A DNA stretch of 35,027 nt, taken from an uncultured Bacteroides sp. (GTDB taxonomy: Bacteria; Bacteroidota; Bacteroidia; Bacteroidales; Bacteroidaceae). Below the pieces are notes generated by a model. That model did not search any database. It had not been told where the DNA came from and worked only from the letters and a program-made list of their open reading frames with translations. How positions within the stretch are numbered: position 1 is the stretch's first letter; every line of letters starts with the position of its first letter. Location: NCBI RefSeq assembly GCF_910578895.1, contig NZ_CAJTSC010000035.1, positions 1-35,027 on the forward strand. Reading direction: 5' to 3'. This document shows positions 16,113-24,400 of the stretch, one piece after another. Made by a program: the position numbers and the translations under genes.

Positions 16113-17234
16113 CTAATTAAAAAATACAGCAGAATTGGGATTTTGACCGCCACAATCGAACTTGTCCACAAAAGTTCCGTCTTTCTTAAAGCGGTAGATA
16201 TTGCCGTTGGCGGCAGAGAAATCAGTGACACCAATATAGATATCGCCGTTTTCATCATTCACCTGCAACATGGATATACTTGTTTCAGCCAATTCTTCAG
16301 GAGCATTTTTCAGGAAAGAAGACTCACTTAAGATTTTAGTCTTGATATTATAAGTACTGAAATGGTTGGTAGTGGCAGAGGTACTCCAATCGGTCAATGA
16401 ATTAACCAAATATACCACATCGTCATCAGCTGCCATATAAGTTGCATTCCCAATGGTAGTCACCTTATTTCCATCAGCGGGATCAATCAACTGCAAAACA
16501 TAACCCGATGCAGAAGAGAAGTCCCATGAAATCAGAAAGACCTTGTCTTCTTCCTCCATCAACATATTGGGATTAGACGCTACGACCAACGTTTCTTTCA
16601 AAGCAAAGCTATTCAGGTCTATTACAAACACATCAGTCAGATAGATAAATTCCGTGCCCTCTTGCTTATAGGAATTTGCCACATAAAGCATATTATTGCA
16701 AACCGCCACGCCTTCCAGATTATGGCCGCCCTCAATCGGCAACTTCTTCTCCACCTTTAGTGTATTAGCATTAATCTTAGCAATAACGCCCCCATAGAAA
16801 GAAGCATAGATATAACCGTCTTCGGCATCTATGGCACGGATACCGGCTTTCAGTTCCTGATCGTCCACAAACGATATGCGAACCTGCTCCACACCGGCTG
16901 CATTCAGTTTTACCAGATAGTTGGAACCATATACAGCCACATACATACAATCATCATACTCAATCATCGCCTGACCAAGGTCTCCCAACTTAGCCTTATT
17001 CTGCTTCTGGAATATATCGCCGATAAAATCAGCACCATCGTCAGGAGCATAAAAAGCGATGTTTGAATTGTTAGCTCCCCATGAACCTGCATTCAGGAAA
17101 AAGGCACGCACTTGCGGCAAAGCAACTGTCGAACCTGAATCATCTAACAAATCGTCATCATCACTACAAGATGAGAATGAAACACTCAACGCAAGCATGC
17201 AAAGCATACCGGCTAACAAACTTCTTACTTTCAT
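16113..17234 (-). CDS. btuG: BtuG-like surface B12-binding beta-propeller lipoprotein
   Basis: In Bacteroides, BtuG proteins are cell-surface lipoproteins that bind cobalamin very tightly and hand it to BtuB. Here a 373-residue chain has a lipoprotein signal ending FSSC (C23), immediately followed by SDDDD, the acidic signal that sends Bacteroides lipoproteins to the cell surface. The mature chain shows repeated blade-like units (AVYGSNYLVKLNAAG, ASFYGGVIAKINANTLKVEKKL, NLEGVAVCNNMLYVANSY, and so on), consistent with a seven-bladed propeller of the YncE/DUF5074 type. It lies between btuB and btuF in a riboswitch-controlled operon, which supports the call. Binding of B12 itself is not visible in the sequence. 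Confidence 0.82.
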   Translation of the reverse strand: MKVRSLLAGMLCMLALSVSFSSCSDDDDLLDDSGSTVALPQVRAFFLNAGSWGANNSNIAFYAPDDGADFIGDIFQKQNKAKLGDLGQAMIEYDDCMYVAVYGSNYLVKLNAAGVEQVRISFVDDQELKAGIRAIDAEDGYIYASFYGGVIAKINANTLKVEKKLPIEGGHNLEGVAVCNNMLYVANSYKQEGTEFIYLTDVFVIDLNSFALKETLVVASNPNMLMEEEDKVFLISWDFSSASGYVLQLIDPADGNKVTTIGNATYMAADDDVVYLVNSLTDWSTSATTNHFSTYNIKTKILSESSFLKNAPEELAETSISMLQVNDENGDIYIGVTDFSAANGNIYRFKKDGTFVDKFDCGGQNPNSAVFFN

Positions 17235-17255
17235 AATTCTTACTTATTTAATTGG

Positions 17256-19268
17256 TTAAAATTCAATTGTCCCCGTCAGTCGCCACGAACGCCCCGGCAT
17301 AGGATAATACTTTATCACATCATACTGTGCATCTGTCAAATTGACGGCTTCCGCCTGCAGGCGCAGCTTGCAACGCTTCAAAGAAAAATCCCTGGACAAG
17401 CTGGCAGTATGTTCCATATAACCATCAATCCTGTTCTCCGGTATATTCTGCGACATGCTATATCGTTCACTCACCCCCACAACGGAATATCCCACATTCA
17501 CCCACGGCATTTCCAAGATGGCAGACACGTTCCCACTGTGTTCCGGCGTGTAAGGTAGCTGGTCTTTATAACTTTTTGAAGCAGGATCGGTCAGGTCAAC
17601 AGCTCTCTGAAAGGTATATCCGGCGGATATGACAAGCGTGATATCCTTACTCAGCGAGGTTGCCGTTGCCAAGGTAGCATCCATTCCCGCAGCACGAACC
17701 TTTCCATAGTTAGCCATTTTCCACGCATAAGTGGTAGGGAATGCAACGATTTTATCTGTCACATCGTTATAATAGCCGTCAACCGTAACCGACATATAAT
17801 CCAAAAAGGAGAAAACAGGCTTGCTCCATGTTATACCTATATTATACTCATTAGCCTTTTCCGGACGCAAGTTCCTGTTGCCCAACCGATAGTAGTACAA
17901 ATCATTGAACGTAGGCATGCGGAACGTACTTTTATACATTAACCGCAAGAAAAACGAATGGTCGCGCCAAGGTTGCAGGCTAACCGCCAAAGAAGGAGCC
18001 AGACGTTGAAAATCGGCAGGCGCATCGCCCGTTTTCACCCGTTCGGCGGTATTGGTATAAATCAGCGAACCGGTAGCGGTTACCCCACCCTGCCGATAAC
18101 GTGCGTTGAAAGCGGTCAATGAAGTATATCTTGTAGGAAAAGGACAGTCCGGCAAATTACTGCGCAACTTATTAACAATCCCGTCTTGCGCCAAAGAGAA
18201 AGACAAACAACTCCACGGACGGTATAACGCGGTTGCCGACAAATAATATTCATCCTGCCTGTGGACGGCACGGTACACCCCGTCTACATACTCATTGCCC
18301 TTGTCTTCGTATTTATTCCACCCATGATTATATTTGGCTTGTATCTGCATAGACCATTTCTGTGAAAATTGCTTTTTATAACGGGTTTGCACAAACGCAT
18401 TCTCATCCCAAAGCATTTCGTCCGAAATCGGATTATAAAGCGTCACAGAACCGGGCAACCCTCTTTTCGAATAGAAATAGTAGGCTTTCAGTTCCAGGCT
18501 GCTACTGTCTTTAAAGGTATGGAATAAAGCCGGTTCTACCTGATAGGTATAGATGGCAGAATTATTGCGTTTCTCTTTTGTCACATACTTTCCGTTGACC
18601 AATGTAAACGGATAGTTGCCATCGGCACGCATATAATTAGCGTCTAAAGAAAAACGGGTACGTGCTCCCGATTTCTGCCACCAGCGGAATGAAGGACTGG
18701 CATATCCGAATGAGCCCCCCCGCATCTGTATCCGAAATGCCTGTTTACGTCCCTCCTCAAAATGAGGTTTTTCCGTTTCAATGCTTAATACGCCTGCCGA
18801 AGCATACATTCGTGCCGATTGCAGCAAATCTTCCGGCTGCCCGATATTCAAAGAGAGCATAGAGACATTATCCAACGAAAAGCGACCGATGTCTATCTGT
18901 CCCGCCTGGCAATTGCCTACAACCACCCCATCGTAACTGACAGCCGTATGTGCCGCTCCCATATTACGGACGGAAACGGTTTTCAATCCCCCTATTCCAC
19001 CATAGTCTTTCACATCCGCACCGGTAAAACGCCGCACGGCATCTGCCATATTTTGTATGCCAAGCCTGCTGATATCCTGCTGCGACATAGTTTGTACGGG
19101 TACTGCCGTGGTTACTCTGTTGGGCAACCTGCGGGCTGTCACTGTCACTCTCTCTATCTGATGCACTTTCCCCGTTACCGTATCTTTCTCCACCATCTGT
19201 GCGGACAGAGAATATACATAAAAGAAAGCAACAGCACAGGCTATCCATGCTTTAGCTCTTTCTACCAT
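17256..19268 (-). CDS. btuB: TonB-dependent outer-membrane cobalamin receptor BtuB
   Basis: This is a TonB-dependent porin-like receptor that imports corrinoids across the outer membrane. The 670-residue chain has a signal peptide (about 1-24, ending SLSAQ), a likely TonB box in IERVTVTARR, and a plug domain at about 50-165 (VQTMSQQDISRLGIQNMADAVRRFTG... and VRNMGAAHTAVSYDGVVVGN). The 22-strand barrel follows, ending with an aromatic-terminal strand (SWRLTGTIEF). The size is close to E. coli BtuB. Corrinoid specificity is inferred from the cobalamin riboswitch immediately upstream (19344-19498) and from the downstream btuG-like, btuF and btuC genes. It is the first gene of the operon, and the gap to the btuG-like gene is 21 bases. 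Confidence 0.9.
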   Translation of the reverse strand: MVERAKAWIACAVAFFYVYSLSAQMVEKDTVTGKVHQIERVTVTARRLPNRVTTAVPVQTMSQQDISRLGIQNMADAVRRFTGADVKDYGGIGGLKTVSVRNMGAAHTAVSYDGVVVGNCQAGQIDIGRFSLDNVSMLSLNIGQPEDLLQSARMYASAGVLSIETEKPHFEEGRKQAFRIQMRGGSFGYASPSFRWWQKSGARTRFSLDANYMRADGNYPFTLVNGKYVTKEKRNNSAIYTYQVEPALFHTFKDSSSLELKAYYFYSKRGLPGSVTLYNPISDEMLWDENAFVQTRYKKQFSQKWSMQIQAKYNHGWNKYEDKGNEYVDGVYRAVHRQDEYYLSATALYRPWSCLSFSLAQDGIVNKLRSNLPDCPFPTRYTSLTAFNARYRQGGVTATGSLIYTNTAERVKTGDAPADFQRLAPSLAVSLQPWRDHSFFLRLMYKSTFRMPTFNDLYYYRLGNRNLRPEKANEYNIGITWSKPVFSFLDYMSVTVDGYYNDVTDKIVAFPTTYAWKMANYGKVRAAGMDATLATATSLSKDITLVISAGYTFQRAVDLTDPASKSYKDQLPYTPEHSGNVSAILEMPWVNVGYSVVGVSERYSMSQNIPENRIDGYMEHTASLSRDFSLKRCKLRLQAEAVNLTDAQYDVIKYYPMPGRSWRLTGTIEF

Positions 19269-19307
19269 GAGATAAATAAAGGTATCTTATACTATTCATA
19301 CACTGAC

Positions 19308-19323
19308 CGCTTTCCTCGAGCGG
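19308..19323 (-). promoter_or_regulatory. Possible expression-platform hairpin before btuB
   Basis: CCGCT (19308-19312) can pair with AGCGG (19319-19323) in the leader between the riboswitch core and the btuB start. It may be part of the switch that hides the start region. The stem is short, so this is tentative. Confidence 0.3.
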
Positions 19324-19343
19324 GCAATTTCTTAACTTCGTTT

Positions 19344-19498
19344 TGCAGGTCTTCTGACTTATTCCTAAATGTATTGCCTTCCCATCCTTCAAGAACAGTG
19401 GCGTTGGTATTTTAATACATCCTTAACGGAACTTACAGCAGCGGGACTGTCCGGGACTTTCACCCGATTCCCTTTTCATCCGCATCCCTGAACAGGAA
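19344..19498 (-). ncRNA. Cobalamin (B12) riboswitch
   Basis: On the minus strand the conserved blocks occur in order: AAAAGGGAATCGGGTGAAAG, then CCCGGACAGTCCCGCTGCTGT, then the B12 box GCCACTG (19396-19402), then GGGAAGGC, and the closing AAGTCAGAAGACCTGC (about 19345-19360). These are the hallmark segments of the AdoCbl-sensing family. It begins a few bases after the predicted transcription start and sits about 75 bases before btuB, so adenosylcobalamin should shut off the whole btu operon. Confidence 0.95.
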
Positions 19499-19516
19499 TG
19501 CAGAACAAAACAGCGG

Positions 19517-19524
19517 CAAAGATA
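19517..19524 (-). promoter_or_regulatory. Promoter of the btu operon
   Basis: The minus strand has TATCTTTG, a perfect -7 box. Predicted start is near 19510, just ahead of the riboswitch. The -33 region holds only CTTTC (19541-19545). Confidence 0.65.
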
Positions 19525-19588
19525 GGAATATTTATATTAAGAAAGCTATCTTCAAACAAAAAAATCCGTGGTCTTGCACGGCTTTTTC

Positions 19589-19655
19589 ATTTACAGGTAT
19601 TAAAGGGAGTTAGAAGGAGTTATCTCCTTTTGGAACAGGCGTTAAAAGCCGACAG
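19589..19655. repeat. Intergenic element related to 5711-5820
   Basis: TTTACAGGTATTAAAGGGAG at the left and GCGTTAAAAGCCGACAG at the right match, respectively, the left half and the inverted right half of the element at 5711-5820. Inside is a perfect hairpin AAGGAG-TTAT-CTCCTT (19614-19629). Confidence 0.5.
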
Positions 19656-19802
19656 TCACACCGGAGGAACACGACCGGAGAGACCGCCCAAACAGACAGG
19701 CGGAAGCGGACAAACGGAAACGGAACGGTGAAGAACAAACGGAATAAGGGCAGACCAACCACAACAAAATACTTATTATCAGCAATATACGAGTGCCAGC
19801 CA

Positions 19803-19908
19803 TTCCCTGCACGGTGGAACTTTATTCCCAGCTTGCTGGGAATGTGTTCCCACCTCATTGGGAATATGTTCCCAACGTGCAGGGAACACGTTCCCAATTA
19901 AGTGGGAA
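19803..19908. repeat. 22-bp-period tandem array of TTCCC/GGGAA palindromes
   Basis: Units TTCCC-N8-GGGAA-N4 start at 19825, 19847, 19869 and 19891, exactly 22 bases apart, with a decayed unit at 19803. Read in the other register they are 14-base palindromes such as GGGAACACGTTCCC (19882-19895), GGGAATATGTTCCC (19860-19873) and GGGAATGTGTTCCC (19838-19851). The spacer bases vary freely while the arms stay complementary. This could form alternative RNA hairpins or an array of dimer binding sites two helical turns apart. Confidence 0.75.
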
Positions 19909-19966
19909 CATCTGGGGAAAAAGAGGCTGTCAGTCACGGGGCTTTTATTTACGGGATTTATCAGAA

Positions 19967-19998
19967 GTCAGAGGAAGAGAGGAGACAACTCCTCTGAC
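19967..19998. repeat. Inverted repeat before the HAD-hotdog gene
   Basis: GTCAGAGGA (19967-19975) pairs perfectly with TCCTCTGAC (19990-19998), 14-base loop. It is flanked by TTTACGGGATTTATCAGAAG, which loosely resembles the elements at 5711 and 19589. Confidence 0.5.
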
Positions 19999-20060
19999 TC
20001 CTGTAAACTAAAAAAACGTGGTATGTAGCAATAAGTTTCGTAAAAATAGACTAAAATCCG

Positions 20061-20090
20061 TTTGTCTTAACCATCCTTTTATTAACTTTG
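20061..20090 (+). promoter_or_regulatory. Promoter of the HAD-hotdog gene
   Basis: TTTG (20061-20064) and a perfect -7 box TAACTTTG (20083-20090), 18 bases apart. Predicted start is near 20097, about 20 bases before the ATG at 20117. This excludes the longer upstream frame start at 20018. Confidence 0.75.
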
Positions 20091-20116
20091 TTTGCATAAC
20101 CTCAAAACAAGCCGAT

Positions 20117-21349
20117 ATGAAATACAGATTATTAGTTCTCGATGTAGACGGAACACTTCTCAACGATACAAAAGAAATCAGCAAACGCACGCTTGCAGCT
20201 TTGCTCAAGGTGCAACAAATGGGTGTGCGCATCGCATTGGCGTCCGGCAGACCTACATACGGCCTCATGCCATTGGCAAAAACCCTTGAACTGGGCAACT
20301 ATGGGGGCTACATTGTCTCCTATAACGGTTGCCAGATAATCAGTGCGCAGAATGGAGAAATCCTGTTCGAACGGCGAATCAACCCGGAGATGCTGCCCTA
20401 CTTGGAGAAGAAAGCGCGTAAGAATGGCTTTGCCATATTTACCTACCACGATGATACCATAGTAACAGACAGTCCGGACAATGAGCATATCCGCACCGAA
20501 GCCACGCTGAATAACCTGAAAATCATTCCGGAAGAGGAGTTTTCCATAGCAATAGACTTTGCACCATGCAAGTGCATGCTGGTGGGTGACGATGAAGAAG
20601 CATTGACCGGTCTGGAAGAACATTGGAAAAGACGTTTGGGCGGAACTCTGGATGTATTTCGTTCGGAACCTTACTTTTTAGAGGTCGTACCTCCCGGAGT
20701 TGATAAAGCAAATACCGTAGGCGCACTATTGTCACACCTGGGCATTGCCCGTGAGGAAGTAATTGCCATCGGCGACGGAGTATGTGACGTCAATATGTTG
20801 CAAATTGCCGGTTTAGGCATAGCTATGGGACATTCGCAGGACTCTGTAAAAGCTTGCGCCGACTATGTGACGGCTTCCAATGAAGAAGACGGCGTGGCGC
20901 AAGCCGTCGAGAAAATGATTTTGGCGGAGGTTCATGCCGCCGAGATACCTCTCGACCTGCTCAATGCCCAAGCGCGCCATGCACTGATGGGCAATCTGGG
21001 TATCCAGTATACCTATGCGTCGGAAGACCGTATAGAAGCGACCATGCCCGTAGACCAGCGTACACGCCAGCCCTTTGGCATCCTGCATGGCGGCGCAACC
21101 CTTGCCCTTGCCGAAACCGTTGCCGGACTTGGTTCCATGATTACCTGCCAACCCGATGAAATAGTTGTAGGCATGCAAGTCAGTGGAAACCACATCTCCT
21201 CCGCACACGAAGGAGATACCGTACGGGCGGTAGCTACTATCGTGCATAAAGGACGTTCTTCCCATGTCTGGAATGTAGATGTGTTTACTTCTACCAATAA
21301 ACTTGTTTCTTCTGTCAGAGTGGTAAATAGCGTATTAAAGAAAAGATAA
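20117..21349 (+). CDS. HAD-IIB (Cof-type) phosphatase fused to hotdog thioesterase
   Basis: A 410-residue two-domain protein. The first part (about 1-270) is a Cof-type HAD hydrolase with motif I DVDGT (D9, D11), a large cap, and motif IV AIGDGVCDVNML (D220). The second part (about 280-410) is a PaaI/YdiI-type hotdog thioesterase with PFGILHGGATLALAETVAG, in which E333 aligns with the catalytic glutamate and H324-G-G is the usual thioester-binding loop. The YdiI-like signature makes 1,4-dihydroxy-2-naphthoyl-CoA hydrolysis in menaquinone synthesis a fair guess for the second half; the HAD substrate is unknown. The start at 20117 (MKYRLLVLDVDG) is set by the promoter just upstream. The helicase gene follows after 52 bases on the same strand. 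Confidence 0.9.
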   Translation: MKYRLLVLDVDGTLLNDTKEISKRTLAALLKVQQMGVRIALASGRPTYGLMPLAKTLELGNYGGYIVSYNGCQIISAQNGEILFERRINPEMLPYLEKKARKNGFAIFTYHDDTIVTDSPDNEHIRTEATLNNLKIIPEEEFSIAIDFAPCKCMLVGDDEEALTGLEEHWKRRLGGTLDVFRSEPYFLEVVPPGVDKANTVGALLSHLGIAREEVIAIGDGVCDVNMLQIAGLGIAMGHSQDSVKACADYVTASNEEDGVAQAVEKMILAEVHAAEIPLDLLNAQARHALMGNLGIQYTYASEDRIEATMPVDQRTRQPFGILHGGATLALAETVAGLGSMITCQPDEIVVGMQVSGNHISSAHEGDTVRAVATIVHKGRSSHVWNVDVFTSTNKLVSSVRVVNSVLKKR

Positions 21350-21401
21350 GCCGGAAAGATAAATAACAAATTCAAGTTATAACCAATTATTATATTGATG
21401 T

Positions 21402-24400
21402 ATGTCAATATGGAGCAAACTCATAGGGATTAAGAAAACCGAGGATAAAAACAATATCATTGGCAACAAAACCACCTCTGCACCATGTAGTGCCCGCAAT
21501 TATGCAATAGTAGATGTGGAAGTCGGCTTGAAAGACCATAAGATCCATGATATAGGAGCGCTGAAACACGATGGCACGACATTCCATAAAACCTCGAAAG
21601 AAGAACTGTTTGTTTTCTTAAACGGCATAGATTACATCTGCGGCCACAATATCATCCACCATGATGCCAAGTACCTGTTTACCGACAACACATGCCGCCG
21701 GATTTTAGTTGATACGCTTTATATCTCACCTTTATTGTTTCCGGAACGTCCTTACCATAGGCTTGTGAAAGATGACAAACTGATTTGCGAACAGATGAAC
21801 AATCCGGTAAACGATTGCAAGAAAGCAAAGGATCTGTTATGGGATGAAATAGCATGCTGGAATTCATTGCCGAAAGAGAAGCGTATGCTATTCGCATCGC
21901 TGCTGAAAGACAAGAAGGAGTTTGAGGGATTTCTCGGCATGGTAAGTGCGGAGTATATCCATAAAGGAATACCTGAACTTATAAAAGAACTTTATGCCGG
22001 AAAGATTTGCCAGCACGCCGACCTTGATATGCTCATCAACCGATACCCGTGCGGATTGGCATACGCATTGGCTCTGATTGATACGACAGATTATCGCTCC
22101 GTCACACCCGGGTGGGTGCTTCACAACTATCCCGAAGTGGAATTTATCATAAAACTGTTACGCCACACCAGCTGCAACAAGGGTTGCAACTACTGCCACA
22201 CACAATTGGATGTACTCCATAACCTAAAATTATTTTTCGGATATGAACGCTTCCGGACATACGAAGGCGAACCTCTACAAGAACGGGCTGCCCAAGCTGC
22301 GGTAGAGGGTAAATCGCTACTGGCAATATTTCCTACCGGTGGCGGTAAGTCGCTGACCTTCCAATTGCCGGCACTTATGGCAGGACGCTCCGTGCACGGA
22401 CTGACGGTTGTCATTTCTCCCTTGCAGTCCCTGATGAAAGACCAGGTAGACAACCTTGCCGACAGAGGCATCACGGATGCCGTAACCATCAATGGAATGT
22501 TAGATCCTATCACACGGTCGCTGTCCATACAAAGAGTGCAAGACGGGGAAGCTTCACTGTTGTACATATCTCCCGAAATGCTTCGTTCCCAAACAATTGA
22601 GAGAATATTGACAGCCCGGCATGTGGTAAGGTTTGTAATAGACGAAGCACATTGTTTTTCTTCATGGGGGCAGGATTTCAGGGTTGACTATCTCTACATC
22701 GGTAAATTCATCCGAAAATACCAGCAAAAGAAAAAATGCGAGCACCCGATACCTGTATCCTGTTTTACGGCTACGGCAAAACAGAAAGTGATACAAGATA
22801 TCTGCGACTATTTCAAGCAAACCTTGGACTTGAACTTAGAACTGTTCGCATCAACGGCTTCAAGAACCAACCTGCACTATTCCGTCATACATGCAGAAAA
22901 TGACAATGACAAGTATTTAAAACTGAGAGGGCTTGTAGCAGAGTCCGATTGCCCGACAATTGTTTATGTATCACGTACCAAACGGACAAAGGAGCTGGCT
23001 ACGAAATTGACCCGCGACGGTTACAAGGCACTGCCTTTCAATGGTAAGATGGATGCGGATGAAAAAATTGCCAACCAGGATGCTTTCATGAACGATCAGG
23101 CACACATCATCGTGGCCACGTCTGCATTTGGTATGGGAGTCGATAAGAAAGACGTAGGTCTCGTGGTACATTATGACATTTCCGACTCTCTGGAAAACTA
23201 CGTTCAAGAAGCAGGCAGGGCCGGTCGTGACCCAAGTCTCAGTGCACGTTGTTATGTGCTTTATAGTGACAATGACCTGGATAAGCATTTTATATTGCTA
23301 AACCAAACGAAACTCAGCATTAGTGAAATACAACAGGTATGGAAAACTGTCAAAAACCTTACCAAACATCGTATGAAAGTCAACTGTTCTGCATTGGAAA
23401 TTGCCCGGCAAGCAGGATGGGACGATTCGGTATCTGACATTGAGACCCGCGTACGAACTGCATTGGCAGCATTGGAACAAAGCGGATATTTGGTAAGAGG
23501 GAACAATGTGCCTCATGTATATGCCACGGGAATTACGGTAAAAAACATGGACGAGGCAAGAGAACGCATATCGGCGTCAGTACTCTTTGGCAGTGATGAA
23601 ATAGAGAAGTCGGTCCGCATCATCAAATCATTGATATCCCAAAAGCATATCGCTAAAGCTCAGGATTCGGAAGCAGAATCACGAATCGACTATCTGGCAG
23701 ACATCTTGGGGCTAAGCAAAAGAGAAGTCATATCCATCGTGGAACGCATGCGGCAAGAAGGAATATTGGCAGACAGCAAAGATATATCCGCCTATTTGCT
23801 GGATGCGGGAGACTCGGAACGAAAGTCGCAAATGCTCCTCGAACGTTTTGCTAAACTTGAACAATACATCCTTAATCATATTCCCGATGGAATTTTGCGA
23901 ATATCATGCAAGCAATTGAATGAAAACGCCGTGAACGACGGAATCAACACATCCAAAGAAAAAGATATCCGGACGCTACTCTATTTCCTCACCGTCAAAG
24001 GTTATACCCGTAAGAAAGAAGATGCGGTCCGCAATATGGAAATAAGTCGTCAAGCGGACTTGGAGACTACTATGAGACGCTTTGAGAAGAGATTGGAAAT
24101 AAGCCGTTTTGCCGTGGAATGGTTGTACCAATTAGCTTCTGATGCAGAAAAGGAAAACGTGCCCGGCAAAGCCATCCAGTTCTCCGTAGTAGAACTTTTG
24201 AACCAAATAAAATCAAGTTCTCAATCCCTTTTCGGCGGACTTGATGACATTCAATTGGAAGACGTAGAAGAGGCACTTCTGTATTTGTCGAAAATCGGTT
24301 CACTAAAACTTGAAGGCGGCTTTTTGGTACTTTATAATGCCATGAATATCCAAAGAATAAAGGACAACAAGTCGAGATACAAGCAAGACGACTACCGGAT

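Larger units (their letters stand above)
19525..20060. other. Gene-less repeat-rich region
   Basis: Between the btu promoter and the next promoter there is no credible gene. The small frames at 19498-19731, 19793-20011 (plus) and 19610-19897 (minus) run through repeat DNA. The region holds two TTTAC-GG-TTA type elements (19589-19655 and about 19936-20010) on either side of a 22-bp-period palindromic array (19803-19908). Confidence 0.7.

Noticed and set aside
19498..19731. 77-codon frame overlapping the btu promoter
   Set aside because: It covers the riboswitch promoter on the opposite strand and continues through repeat DNA; no supporting start signals.
20018..20116. Upstream extension of the HAD-hotdog gene
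   Set aside because: It contains the promoter at 20061-20090; the HAD fold starts at MKYRLLVLDVDG, residue 1 from 20117.
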